A DNA stretch of 27,682 nucleotides from Candidatus Iainarchaeum sp. (GCA_017608575.1 JAFCFP010000008.1:1-27682); one strand, 5' to 3'; positions 8,349 to 15,820 are shown, counted from the stretch's first letter. Made by a program: numbers and translations. The notes: a model not told the origin generated them from the letters alone.

Positions 8349-8396
8349 CCTCTCACCCCTTTGAGCCCTTCAAATAAATTAAAACTGGGAAAATTT

Positions 8397-9278
8397 TTAA
8401 TAAAATGCTTTGAGGAAATTGAACACGTTCTCTCCTAAAGTGCTAAGGGAATAACCTCCTTCAAGCACTCCAAAAGCGGGAATTTTAAAAGAGGCTATTT
8501 TTTTGCCCAATTCGTGGAATGTAGTGCTTTTTTTAATTTTCAAGGCAGAACCGACAATTGTATCAGTGTAAAAAATGTCAAAGCCTGCGGAAACCGCGAT
8601 TAAGTCAGGGTTTAATTCACTGACAACTTTTTCTGTTTCAGAATTGAAAGCACTCAAATATGCGCTGTCTGTTGTGCCGGGCTCAATAATAATGTTCCGT
8701 GTGGTTTTGTCCTTTGGAGGAAAATTAATCCATGGATAAATAGTGCTCGGGTTTTGGTGAAATGAAAGATAGAACACTGAATTGTTTCCTGAAAAGATTT
8801 CCTGTGTTCCCTGGCCGTGGTGGACATCAAAGTCAATTATTAGCACTTTTTTTGCCAAGCCCTCGCATTGCACTTTCCGCACAGCAAAGGCAATATTGTT
8901 CAAATAGCAGAACCCAGCAAACGAATTAATGCCTGCGTGATGCCCGGGTGGCCTGCCTAAAGAAAAGGCAAATTCTTTTTTTGCCAAGCGCGCGGCAGTG
9001 AGTGCTGCTCCAGCACTCAATTTTGCTATTTCAAATGTGTTTTTTTCAAACAAATTGTCTGGTGTTGAATTCATTGCTTTAGAGCGCTTTTTTAATTCGT
9101 TGAGCAATTCTTGTGAGTGCACTAAAAGCAGGTCTTTTTCTTTTACTTTTTCCGGTTGAATGTAGTGTTTTTTTCCAATTCCTTTTTTTTCCAAGTAATT
9201 GATTATTGCTGTTAGCCTTTCAGGGCTTTCAGGAAAACCAGAATGCTCCAAAAATCGTTGCGAATAAACAATCTTCAT
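8397..9278 (-). CDS. Histone deacetylase / acetoin-utilisation family amidohydrolase
   Basis: The product is 293 residues, near family length. The full active site is visible: RPPGHHA (His113/114), GFCYLNNIA, DFDVHHGQGTQ (zinc ligands Asp151 and His153), SAGFD (zinc ligand Asp234) and EGGY (catalytic Tyr276). This zinc family removes acyl groups from acetyl-lysine or acetylpolyamines. In archaea the substrates may be chromatin proteins or small amines, and the sequence does not say which. The ATG at 9278 is preceded by an AT-rich promoter region shared with the divergent small membrane gene. Confidence 0.9.
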   Translation of the reverse strand: MKIVYSQRFLEHSGFPESPERLTAIINYLEKKGIGKKHYIQPEKVKEKDLLLVHSQELLNELKKRSKAMNSTPDNLFEKNTFEIAKLSAGAALTAARLAKKEFAFSLGRPPGHHAGINSFAGFCYLNNIAFAVRKVQCEGLAKKVLIIDFDVHHGQGTQEIFSGNNSVFYLSFHQNPSTIYPWINFPPKDKTTRNIIIEPGTTDSAYLSAFNSETEKVVSELNPDLIAVSAGFDIFYTDTIVGSALKIKKSTTFHELGKKIASFKIPAFGVLEGGYSLSTLGENVFNFLKAFY

Positions 9279-9331
9279 TCTATTACTTTTATTGGGTTAA
9301 TCTTTTATTCACTTATTTTCCTTATTTTTGC

Positions 9332-9541
9332 ATGGATCCCATGAATTTTATTCTTGCCGTTGCAGCGTTTGTTTTGGGTTTGTTTGTTGTTAAAATTAGT
9401 GCAGAGATTGCTTATAAGGCAAAGGTCTCTTGGGGGCAGGCTTTTGTGCAAGCGGTTTTGCTTTACATAATTGGATTAATTGTTGACTTTCTTTTCTTTG
9501 GCTCAACAATTGGAACAGGCTTTCTTGGAAAAATTTTTTAA
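9332..9541 (+). CDS. Small two-helix membrane protein
   Basis: The product is 69 residues with two hydrophobic segments (about 6-26 and 38-57) around a short charged loop (EIAYKAKVSWGQ). The open frame extends upstream into the antisense deacetylase gene, but the ATG at 9332 is the sensible start. It ends two bases before the methyltransferase start, so the two probably form an operon. Function unknown. Confidence 0.65.
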   Translation: MDPMNFILAVAAFVLGLFVVKISAEIAYKAKVSWGQAFVQAVLLYIIGLIVDFLFFGSTIGTGFLGKIF

Positions 9542-9543
9542 CT

Positions 9544-10434
9544 ATGCAAGGCAAAAACATGAAACAGCGGTTAAGACTAAAAAAGAGTACTTTCAGGGAC
9601 TTGGACAAGCTTTCAAGGCAATGGCCTTTTGAAAAATCTAAAGAAGGAGGCAGAAAGCCAAAAGTTTTTGTTGGAAAAAGGCTCGGCATGACTTACAGGC
9701 TAAGGCTTGGAACTGCCAGGGCATATGCTCCAACAATGGTTGTACTTAGAAAAATTTTCAAGCAAGATTTTCGCGGTAAAAAAATTCTCGAACTTGGCCC
9801 TGGCGTGCCAGTAATGTTAAAGGAATTAAAAAGGCGTGGAGCAATTGTTATTGGATTGGATGCAGATCCTTTTAGAAAGGATGCCCATGGCTTAAGAATA
9901 GAACAGGGCAAAATAGAGCATTTGGATAGATATTTTCTTGGAGTTAATGGAAAACCACAAAAGTTTCATGCAATAATTTCCAAAAATGTTTTTGAACCAA
10001 CGCAAATGAGCGCAGTTCACGCACTTGAACTCCCCACAAAGGAAAAACTTGAAGAAATGAAATCAGCGAATCCAAAAAAAGCACAAGCACTCATTGAAGC
10101 AATAGCTGAGAGGTATTCAATTAAAAAAAGCAAAGTAGAAAGAGTTCTTCCAACTGAAAAAAGAAAAATTGACGCGGCAATAGAATTGCTTGGAATTTTC
10201 CAAGCAGTGGAAGAAAGGCTTTTTGGTGGTGGGCACTTTATCATTCAAACCACTGGCGAATCCGTTACATTTTATCACTATTTTAGGCCATTATTGGAAG
10301 ATGCTGGATTTGAAGTGAAAGTAAAGCATATCAGGGAATCAGAAAACCAGAAAACGGGAGAACCTATTTCTATTTTCATTGCAAAAAAGCCACTTACTGC
10401 CAAAAGCACTGCTGAAAGGAGAAAGAAAAAGTAA
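9544..10434 (+). CDS. SAM-dependent class I methyltransferase-like protein
   Basis: The product is 296 residues. Motif I is ILELGPGVPVMLKEL (about residues 81-95), followed by an acidic strand end GLDAD, as in Rossmann-type SAM methyltransferases. Downstream strands (FHAIISKNVFEP, GGHFIIQT) and a helical insertion of about 70 residues complete the domain. The N-terminus and C-terminus are basic, suggesting a nucleic-acid substrate; this is inference. The stop codon directly abuts the 3' end of the opposing tRNA-Leu gene. Confidence 0.75.
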   Translation: MQGKNMKQRLRLKKSTFRDLDKLSRQWPFEKSKEGGRKPKVFVGKRLGMTYRLRLGTARAYAPTMVVLRKIFKQDFRGKKILELGPGVPVMLKELKRRGAIVIGLDADPFRKDAHGLRIEQGKIEHLDRYFLGVNGKPQKFHAIISKNVFEPTQMSAVHALELPTKEKLEEMKSANPKKAQALIEAIAERYSIKKSKVERVLPTEKRKIDAAIELLGIFQAVEERLFGGGHFIIQTTGESVTFYHYFRPLLEDAGFEVKVKHIRESENQKTGEPISIFIAKKPLTAKSTAERRKKK

Positions 10435-10516
10435 TGCAGGATGGCGGATTCGAACCGCCGCAGCCGCTATGGCACGGGCCCTCAACCCGCTCGGTTTGCC
10501 TCTTCCGTAATCCTGC
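10435..10516 (-). tRNA. tRNA-Leu (anticodon GAG)
   Basis: On the minus strand: acceptor stem GCAGGAT/ATCCTGC, TA at positions 8-9, anticodon loop TTGAGGG giving GAG, a long variable arm (class II) and T-loop GGTTCGAATCC. The discriminator is A, as expected for leucine. CCA is not encoded. Confidence 0.93.
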
Positions 10517-10556
10517 ACTTGCTTGCGGTTAAAAAAGCACTTGTTAAGGAAAAAAT

Positions 10557-10982
10557 TCAAAGGAATTTTTTTATTTTTTTCTGGAATTCCTGCATTTCTC
10601 CCTCTGAATAGGCTTTTTTGAGCCATTTGAAGCCAGAGTTATCGTCATTGAATCTTGGAATTATGTGCACGTGAAAGTGGAACACTTCCTGGCCAGCTGC
10701 TTTTCCGTTCGCTTGCAATACATTTATTCCCTCTGCATTGGTTGCTTTTTTCACTGCACTTGCAATTCTTTTTATTACTGTTGCTATTTCTTTGAATTCT
10801 TCTTCAGGCAAATCATGAATGTCAACAAAATGCCTTTTTGGAATCACAAGCGCGTGTCCTTTGTTGATGGGGGCAATGTCCAAAAAAGCCAAAACCTTTT
10901 CTGTTTCAAAAAGTTTTGCGCTTGGAAGTTCATTGCGAACTATTTTGCAAAAAACGCAATTCTTATTGTTTTTTTCATCCAT
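10557..10982 (-). CDS. HIT family nucleotide hydrolase
   Basis: The product is 141 residues. It has an N-terminal CVFCKI zinc pair (Cys9, Cys12) and, near the C-terminus, the histidine triad GQEVFHFHVHIIPR (His102, 104, 106; His104 is expected to be the nucleophile). HIT proteins of this kind hydrolyse adenosine 5'-phosphoramidates or dinucleoside polyphosphates. I chose the ATG at 10982 over the in-frame TTG at 11000, which would overlap the upstream gene. It follows the PPC-domain gene by seven bases and is probably cotranscribed. Confidence 0.92.
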   Translation of the reverse strand: MDEKNNKNCVFCKIVRNELPSAKLFETEKVLAFLDIAPINKGHALVIPKRHFVDIHDLPEEEFKEIATVIKRIASAVKKATNAEGINVLQANGKAAGQEVFHFHVHIIPRFNDDNSGFKWLKKAYSEGEMQEFQKKIKKFL

Positions 10983-10989
10983 GTAATAA

Positions 10990-11364
10990 TTATGCCTCAA
11001 TTATCTTTTTTAAATTGATTTTTCTCATTTTTAACTCCAAGTGGTCTGAAACAATTGCTTTTTTCAACAAGCCATGCCTTGAATGCAGGTCGTTTTGGCT
11101 TACTGAAACAGTAATATTAGTGTAATAGCCGTTTCCATCCCGGTGCACTTTTCCATAAATTGAATTAATTTCAAATGGTTCGTCAAACTTGCTGCCGAGA
11201 AGGGAAGCGCCTTTTCCAATTGGAACCAAGTGAAAATCTCGAATTCTACCACTTGCTTCCAGGGGAACAAGCATGTCAATATTGTTTTCCTTCATAAAAT
11301 TGTGGATTTTTTCAATCACTTCATCGCCATTTCCAAGCCTTAGAACAAACACTTCCTGATTCAT
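10990..11364 (-). CDS. PPC / DUF296 domain protein
   Basis: The product is 124 residues. The opening strand EVFVLRLGNGDEVIEKI followed by a helix and NNIDMLVPLEASGRI matches the single-domain PPC (DUF296) fold, as does the later RHGLLKKAIVSDHLELKM strand pair. Prokaryotic members form trimers and are proposed to bind DNA or small ligands. The site GAGAGGTT lies 10-15 bases before the start. It lies upstream of the HIT gene in the same transcription unit. Confidence 0.75.
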   Translation of the reverse strand: MNQEVFVLRLGNGDEVIEKIHNFMKENNIDMLVPLEASGRIRDFHLVPIGKGASLLGSKFDEPFEINSIYGKVHRDGNGYYTNITVSVSQNDLHSRHGLLKKAIVSDHLELKMRKINLKKIIEA

Positions 11365-11470
11365 TCAAGACAACCTCTCAATTTAAACCAATAAAACACC
11401 TTGCAAAAGAAGGTTAGTAATTGAATAGGGAAAGAGTTTTTAATACTTTCAATCAAAAATTATTGATTTT

Positions 11471-11995
11471 ATGAAAGTGCCGGAAAATTATTCAGAAGTT
11501 GAAAAAATAAAACTCGAACAATTGCGGAGAAAGGCAAAAAGGCGGGATTTAAGGAGAAAAAAATCCGAAGAAAAAGAATTCAAACAGGACTTGGGCTTAA
11601 ATGTAGTGGCTGATTTCCGCAATTGGAAGCGCTTGCTGCATTTAACACAAGCATTGGAAAACAAAACACTATCCACTCTTTCTGAAAAATATTACATTGG
11701 AATAATGGAATCTGGACCCACAAGGGACAAAAAATGTTATGCAAAAAAAGACCTCTCAAACGATGAACTTTTTGCTGCAAGTTTTTATTTTAACGAACAA
11801 CTTGAAAAAATTGGAGTGCTTGACTTAAAAATGCGGGCAATCCAGCGCGGTTTTGAAGTGGCTTTAACTTACACTGAATCCGGTGCTTTAACAAGCCTTC
11901 TCGCTGAAAAGCTTGCTGAAATGAAAAAATTAAAACAACAATTAAAAATAGAGGAAATAGTTGCAGTGAAAAAGTTTTTAGAAGGAACTGTTTAA
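11471..11995 (+). CDS. Hypothetical basic-tailed protein
   Basis: The product is 174 residues. The first 40 are helical and very basic (RRKAKRRDLRRKK), and the C-terminal third is a Lys/Glu-rich helix (about 135-170). TATA-like TTTTTAATACTT at about 11432 and an ATG about 30 bases on fit a leaderless mRNA. It overlaps the opposing small gene by four bases at the stops. No family recognised; the basic tail suggests nucleic-acid contact. Confidence 0.65.
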   Translation: MKVPENYSEVEKIKLEQLRRKAKRRDLRRKKSEEKEFKQDLGLNVVADFRNWKRLLHLTQALENKTLSTLSEKYYIGIMESGPTRDKKCYAKKDLSNDELFAASFYFNEQLEKIGVLDLKMRAIQRGFEVALTYTESGALTSLLAEKLAEMKKLKQQLKIEEIVAVKKFLEGTV

Positions 11996-12171
11996 TGCCT
12001 TCCACGTTTGTTGTTTCTTTGCACTGGTTTCTTGGACGGATAAGGCGGGTTCCATTTTGTTGGATCTCTTCTTTGACGAGCTCGCTCTAAATCTTGTTGC
12101 AATGCCCTATGCGCGCCTCTAAGCTTTGATCTAAACTTTTTAAGAAAAGCACTAATTCTTGGTCTTGCCAT
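11992..12171 (-). CDS. Small Arg/Lys-rich protein
   Basis: The product is 59 residues starting MARPRISAFLKKFRSK, with a central basic helix and a Pro/Lys/Arg-rich end (KKPVQRNNKRGRH). The ATG at 12171 is preceded by GTGGT four bases away, a binding site used elsewhere in the window; the in-frame GTG at 12180 is part of that site. Function unknown. Confidence 0.5.
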   Translation of the reverse strand: MARPRISAFLKKFRSKLRGAHRALQQDLERARQRRDPTKWNPPYPSKKPVQRNNKRGRH

Positions 12172-12249
12172 TAAAACCACTCTGCTTGAAACAATTATGC
12201 AAAAGGGAGTTTATTAAACTTTCCCTGTTTTTTCTTTTGCTTTAAAAAG

Positions 12250-12335
12250 CGCCGAGGGCGAGATTCGAACTCGCGTGTGCCTGAAGGCACACCAGGTCTC
12301 CAACCTGGCGCGTTTAACCACTCCGCCACCTCGGC
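12250..12335 (-). tRNA. tRNA-Ser (anticodon GGA)
   Basis: On the minus strand: acceptor GCCGAGG/CCTCGGC, anticodon stem CCAGG/CCTGG with loop TTGGAGA giving GGA, a long variable hairpin (GTGTGCC TTCA GGCACAC) and a T-loop. The discriminator is G, as usual for serine. CCA is not encoded. The variable arm is identical to that of tRNA-Ser(TGA). Confidence 0.95.
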
Positions 12336-12393
12336 AATCAAAAATTCAGCAATGATAGTAATTAATTTGGAGAGAATTATTTAAAGGCTTTTA

Positions 12394-12537
12394 TTAAGGA
12401 GTTTGGTTTTTCCAGTGTTTACAATCAGCATTTTTTTGTTTTTTGGAAGCTTGGATTTCAATTGAAGCATAACGGTCGTTTTCAGAGGCAACAACAATGC
12501 TGTGGAGAATTTCTTCCTCTTTTTTGGTTAAAGGCAT
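12394..12537 (-). CDS. Possible 47-residue protein
   Basis: The frame starts MPLTKKEEEILHSIVVA and ends HWKNQTP. It is amphipathic at the start and Lys-rich later. A TATA-like AATAAAAAAC lies about 25-35 bases upstream, and a 6-bp inverted repeat lies between it and the start. No binding site is seen, so it would be leaderless. With no recognisable family and such short length it may not be a gene. Confidence 0.35.
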   Translation of the reverse strand: MPLTKKEEEILHSIVVASENDRYASIEIQASKKQKNADCKHWKNQTP

Positions 12538-12548
12538 GCGATTAAAAT

Positions 12549-12572
12549 AAACTCAAAGAGTTTTTTATTGTT
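12549..12572 (-). promoter_or_regulatory. TATA-like box with operator-like palindrome
   Basis: AAACTC (12549-12554), three bases, then GAGTTT (12558-12563) form a perfect inverted repeat between the TATA-like stretch (about 12561-12572, minus strand) and the start of the 47-residue frame. A repressor bound here would block transcription. No protein can be assigned. Confidence 0.3.
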
Positions 12573-12617
12573 TCCATGTTTTTGTCAATTGCAAAGAGAA
12601 AAAGAAAAGCAAAGAGG

Positions 12618-12687
12618 TGCGGGGATCACCGGGAAAGTTGGCTGGCGCCATGGGAATGGCTCAAAAGAACCAGTTATAATCCCCGCA
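12618..12687 (+). ncRNA. Candidate structured RNA, family unknown
   Basis: A perfect 9-bp stem (12618-12626 with 12679-12687) closes a 70-base fold. Inside are a 12-base 5' joining strand, a second stem (12639-12645 with 12670-12676, including two G-U pairs), a third stem GCCAT/ATGGC (12647-12651 with 12656-12660) capped by the GNRA loop GGGA, and a 9-base A-rich bulge. It is far more GC-rich than its surroundings. G-U pairs and the GNRA loop favour the plus strand. A TATA-like TTTATTAA about 30 bases before the other end, and a T-rich tail, would suit the minus strand. It lacks C/D boxes and an ACA box and does not fold as a tRNA. Confidence 0.45.
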
Positions 12688-12734
12688 ATAATTATTTAAC
12701 CGAAAAAGATTAATAAAGTTTTTGTTTTTGGTGT

Positions 12735-13286
12735 TTAAAAGGCTTTTTTAATGGTTTTAAAGAGTTTTTTGGCTGTTTTTGTTTTTAGTTCTCGTGAGGT
12801 TTTCCTGAAAAAGTCGCTTAAATCTTGGTCTGTGCGCTTGTTTTTCTTGTAATAAAGTGCCTGAAGGCACATTTCAACCAAGTCGAGGTCCCTTACAAAT
12901 TGTGCTTCCCTGCTTGAAAGATTAAAATAATCCATTGATATAGCCCTTAGCTCTTTAATTTTTTCCTTTGGCGCAATTTTTAGCAATTCATTTAATGCCC
13001 TTGTTTCCACTTTTTTCTTTTCTGCATTAGTCATTTCCTGTTCGTGCTTAAATTCCCTAGAGCAAATATCTCCACAAATGCATTCATGCAAGTCATGCAC
13101 TAAAGCAAGAAAAACACACTTGCTCGTGTCAAGTCCTTCTTCTTTTGCATACAGCAAGCAAAGTAATGCTAAAAAAAAGGAATGCCCAGCAACGCTTTCC
13201 GGTTTTTGCACTTTGCGCAACTTCCAACCAGTTCTTTCCAAATCCTTTAACTCCAATACCTTGAACGCAAAATCCAAAAACGCCAT
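12735..13286 (-). CDS. HD-domain phosphohydrolase, HDDC2/YfbR-like
   Basis: The product is 183 residues, the usual length for this family of 5'-deoxynucleotidases. The metal-binding HD core is visible: GHS (His35), LVHDLHE (His64-Asp65, Glu68) and the distal Asp in VRDLDLVEM (Asp133 or 135), followed by CLQALYYKKN like the QA.EYE segment of the family. The usual EHS is GHS here. Likely role: removing phosphate from deoxynucleoside monophosphates; substrate not shown. A TATA-poor 60-base gap separates it from the divergent gene at 13347. Confidence 0.85.
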   Translation of the reverse strand: MAFLDFAFKVLELKDLERTGWKLRKVQKPESVAGHSFFLALLCLLYAKEEGLDTSKCVFLALVHDLHECICGDICSREFKHEQEMTNAEKKKVETRALNELLKIAPKEKIKELRAISMDYFNLSSREAQFVRDLDLVEMCLQALYYKKNKRTDQDLSDFFRKTSRELKTKTAKKLFKTIKKAF

Positions 13287-13346
13287 GAAAAAAAAGGAAA
13301 GGAAAGCAATTTAAACAATGCGATTGTTAATTTTTTTGGTGGTAAA

Positions 13347-13880
13347 TTGCCCAAAGGAAGAAGTTTTGCCAGGCGGCTTTTTGGAAACAAAAGCAAGAGG
13401 GTAGTGAAATCGGTTGTTGACAGAGCCAAAAAATCAAAACCCGTTCAATGGGTTAAGAGAATAAGACACCCGGAAGAATTCCCTCAAAGGAGAGTTAAAA
13501 AAACCCTCAAAGAAACGAGGCGCATTCTTCAAATAATGCACTCCCGCATGCCCGAACAGCTTTTGGGACTGAGAACAGCAAAACCAGAAAAGCACGAAAA
13601 CATTCTTCTCAACATCGAAAGAGAAAAATACAAGAACGTTATTTCAAAGGAAAAGGAAAAAGCGTTAAGGGACCTCAGAGAAGACACAGTAAAGCACCTG
13701 GAGGCACTGCAAGACTTTTTACACAAGGAAAAAATTCCAATGTATCGAGAATTCAACGAAAACAGCTTAATTCTTGAAGCGGTGAAAAAAAACCCAGATT
13801 ACAATGCCACAAACGAAGCGCTCAAGCTCCTCCACCAAAAACTCGAACTTGAGAAAAGACTGCTCGAATTGATTGAATAA
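13347..13880 (+). CDS. Hypothetical basic-tailed helical protein
   Basis: The product is 177 residues. The N-terminus (about 1-60) is rich in Lys/Arg (MPKGRSFARRLFGNKSKRVV), and the rest is alpha-helical and charged. The start is TTG at 13347 with GGTGGT three bases upstream. It is divergent from the HD gene and followed by the argH remnant. No family recognised. Confidence 0.65.
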   Translation: MPKGRSFARRLFGNKSKRVVKSVVDRAKKSKPVQWVKRIRHPEEFPQRRVKKTLKETRRILQIMHSRMPEQLLGLRTAKPEKHENILLNIEREKYKNVISKEKEKALRDLREDTVKHLEALQDFLHKEKIPMYREFNENSLILEAVKKNPDYNATNEALKLLHQKLELEKRLLELIE

Positions 13881-13930
13881 ACTGCAATGCCTAAAGGCAA
13901 AAACAGTCATGCACTTGCAGAGAAAGAATC

Positions 13931-14496
13931 AGAAACGCAGTGCTTTTTGCTCTTGCGGAAACCATGCTCACGTTGAACAAGCTCGCTACAGATATAATAA
14001 TTTTCTCCAGCGAACACTTTGGCTTTCTTGAATTGCCCCAAGAAATCTGCACTGGCTCATCAGTAATGCCTCACAAAAAAATCCAGATGTTTTTGAATTA
14101 TTACGCGGGAAAAACGCTGAAATGCAATCCCTGCTATTTCATTCCCTCGTTAACAATAATTCACTGCCATCTGGTTACAACAGAGATGCACAACTCGGGA
14201 AAAAACCATTAATGGAAGGCCTTGAACTGGCAATTGAATGTGTGAAAATTGCATCATACGTAATTTCAAAAATAAAAGTGAATAAGGAAAAAAGCGAAAG
14301 CGCAATAAGTGAAGAAATGTTCTCAGCAGAGAAAGCACTTGGACTGGCAAAAAAAGGAATGCCATTTAAGGAAGCATACAATGCCATAGCAAAAACAACA
14401 ACAAATAAAAGCACATTAATTCAAAAATGTATAAATGCTCAAGCGAATTACTATAAAGAGAAAAAAAATCAGGCTAACGCGAAGCCAAAGGTTTAA
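13931..14496 (+). pseudogene. argH: Argininosuccinate lyase (argH) 3' fragment, truncated and frameshifted
   Basis: Two adjacent frames join into one ArgH-like sequence. The first reads LNKLATDIIIFSSEHFGFLELP...TGSSVMPHKK, which is the fumarase/aspartase superfamily signature. The second, one frame away, continues NPDVFELLRGK...LPSGYNRDAQLGKKPLMEG and the C-terminal helices (KKGMPFKEAYNAIA). Restoring one A to a seven-A run at about 14075 would join them (KK-NPD). The visible part is about 188 residues of an enzyme normally near 450. Sequence further upstream has no ArgH similarity in any frame, and the in-frame stop at 13892-13894 closes it off. ArgH splits argininosuccinate into arginine and fumarate; this copy cannot. 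The MPHKKNPDVFEL wording resembles Bacteroidetes-type enzymes as I remember them, hinting at transfer. Confidence 0.8.
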
Positions 14497-14806
14497 GCGA
14501 AGGCTTGCTGTTACCGGAGGACAAATTCCAACCTCGAGAGGTATGGCAAGGCATATCAATAGAGAAATAGCCGGTCTCCGTTCAACCGATAGCGGAATTC
14601 TTACAAGAAAACCAAGGCCGTCATTTGACAAACGAGCTGCAGCACACAGTGCCCTTCGCTCCAAAAAAAACACATTGCAAGAACAGTATCGTTCACAAAA
14701 AGCAAGGCACAAAGCAGAAAAAAAAGCAAAAAAAGGCAGCAGAAAAGGGGGCAAAAGAGGAGCCAGGCCAAAAAGGGAAGCAAAAAAGAAGAAAAAGGGG
14801 CAATAA
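14435..14806 (+). CDS. Hypothetical highly basic protein
   Basis: The product is 123 residues, almost a third Lys/Arg, with the middle AVTGGQIPTSRGMARHINREIAG looking the most structured and a poly-Lys/Gly tail. It overlaps the end of the argH remnant by 62 bases in another frame, so a later start (for example ATG at 14540) is possible. No family recognised; probable nucleic-acid contact is inferred from charge alone. Confidence 0.5.
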   Translation: MLKRITIKRKKIRLTRSQRFKRRLAVTGGQIPTSRGMARHINREIAGLRSTDSGILTRKPRPSFDKRAAAHSALRSKKNTLQEQYRSQKARHKAEKKAKKGSRKGGKRGARPKREAKKKKKGQ

Positions 14807-14814
14807 AAAACTGG

Positions 14815-14906
14815 TTCTTTTCCTTAAACTATTTTTCTTTTGGCAACTTGTGCTTTCTTTTCTTTACGCAACCTGCGCTTTCTTTTCTTTTTTAAAGAAA
14901 AGAAAG
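14815..14906 (-). repeat. tRNA-flanking repeat with 13-bp hairpin (copy 2)
   Basis: This lies 3' of tRNA-Ser(TGA) on the minus strand. It has a 13-bp inverted repeat (14878-14890 with 14894-14906, loop TTT), as in copy 1, preceded by CGCAACCTGCGCTTTCTTTT, GGCAACTTGTGCTTTCTTTT and TTAAACTATTTTTCTTTT. The same three blocks occur in the same order at 3845-3967. The two copies are diverged but clearly related. Confidence 0.65.
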
Positions 14907-14912
14907 GGCGGA

Positions 14913-14998
14913 CGCCGGGAGAGGGATTCGAACCCCCGTGTGCCTGAAGGCACACCAGGTCTCAAGCCTGGCGCGTTTAACCGCTCCGCCATCCCGGC
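14913..14998 (-). tRNA. tRNA-Ser (anticodon TGA)
   Basis: On the minus strand: acceptor GCCGGGA/TCCCGGC, anticodon loop CTTGAGA giving TGA, a long variable hairpin and T-loop GGTTCGAATCC. The discriminator is G. CCA is not encoded. A 6-bp inverted repeat (ACATAC...GTATGT, 15004-15018) sits just upstream of its 5' end. Confidence 0.95.
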
Positions 14999-15000
14999 TT

Positions 15001-15386
15001 CTAACATACACAGTATGTCACAGAATAATAATTAGCAAAGCAATTAAAGAAAAAACTTTTCCTTTCACTGAAAGCACAAAATACAAGCACAACGCACTCA
15101 GTAGACCAAAAGAAAAAAAACCAAATTGAACAAAAATTAACCAATTAATTAAACAAAGGGAAAAAAACACAAAAATAAATATTCCGCCTAAAACAAAAAA
15201 CAACCAAAAAGTTAACTATTACACCGTAAAAAATAAAAAATTCAAATCCGCGCCCTGACACCGCCGCAAAGACAAAAAAAACACCTCTGAACAAAAATTA
15301 AAAGAATGGTGTTTTTTTGTTAATTAATTAACTTATTGAATTTTTTTGTTTAACTTTTTGGTTAAATATAGCGTTTTTTAAACATT
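15001..15386. other. AT-rich intergenic spacer with promoter
   Basis: About 385 bases with no convincing gene. The plus strand is A-rich from 15030 to 15300, then T-rich. A short GC island lies at about 15247-15270 with no hairpin that I can see. TTAATTAATTAA occurs at 15320-15331, and a TATA-like TTAAATATA at about 15362-15370 probably drives the winged-helix gene. Confidence 0.5.
15018..15203 (-). CDS. Doubtful small hydrophobic protein in AT-rich spacer
   Basis: A 61-residue frame from a TTG start would encode two or three membrane helices (IFIFVFFSLCLINWLIFV, then a second after VKGKVFS). No binding site precedes the TTG. AT-rich DNA readily gives such Phe/Leu-rich frames, so this is weak. 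Confidence 0.2.
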   Translation of the reverse strand: MFFVLGGIFIFVFFSLCLINWLIFVQFGFFSFGLLSALCLYFVLSVKGKVFSLIALLIIIL

Positions 15387-15410
15387 TTGTATCCGATACT
15401 TATAGTTAGT

Positions 15411-15788
15411 ATGTTGTTGGGATTGTTTTTGGTTCCGAATGGGAAAAGCCAGGAAAACTCAACAAAGGAAATCATTGTTTCAATTCTGTGCTATGAATGG
15501 CCCTTGACCATTAAGCAAATTCATAACAGAATTGTAAGAACCCATGGCTTTAATTGCTCCTATCAAGCAGTATTCAAGCAAGTGAAAGAACTCGTGCAAA
15601 AAAAAGTCCTCAAAGAAAACGGAAAACAGTACAAAATAAACGAGAAATGGATTGAATCAGTACATGAATTCACTGAAGACTTGAAAGAGCATTATTCAAA
15701 GAACCCCAATGGAGTGATTGGAGTTAGGGCAAGCGTTTTCATTGAAAGAACCATTGGTTCAAACACTGTTGCACAAGCACACGCGTAA
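15411..15788 (+). CDS. Winged-helix DNA-binding regulator
   Basis: The product is about 125 residues. After a hydrophobic lead (MLLGLFLVPNGKSQ) comes a winged-helix core: helix KEIIVSILCYE, helix TIKQIHNRIV, recognition-like helix SYQAVFKQVKELVQK and a wing KKVLKENGKQYKIN, then a C-terminal helix. Likely an archaeal transcription factor. The start is uncertain: an in-frame TTG at 15387 precedes the ATG at 15411, and the TATA box at about 15362-15370 would start transcription near 15392. The DUF1704 gene follows after 32 bases on the same strand and may be cotranscribed. Confidence 0.65.
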   Translation: MLLGLFLVPNGKSQENSTKEIIVSILCYEWPLTIKQIHNRIVRTHGFNCSYQAVFKQVKELVQKKVLKENGKQYKINEKWIESVHEFTEDLKEHYSKNPNGVIGVRASVFIERTIGSNTVAQAHA

Positions 15789-15820
15789 GGTTAAAAGAAA
15801 TTTCCCACGTCAAAGGAGAT

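Noticed and set aside
12857..12871. A 15-base sequence (GTGCCTGAAGGCACA) in the HD gene identical to the variable arm of both tRNA-Ser genes
   Set aside because: One such match is not surprising in a window this size, and it encodes ordinary HD-protein residues. No sign of an attachment site or inserted segment.
13882..13920. Nested inverted repeats (CTGCAA/TTGCAG around TGCC/GGCA) before the argH remnant
   Set aside because: Short arms with a large unpaired part; no T-run or related copies seen.
14175..14414. Open frames antisense to the argH remnant
   Set aside because: Shadow frames; the plus strand carries the recognisable ArgH motifs.
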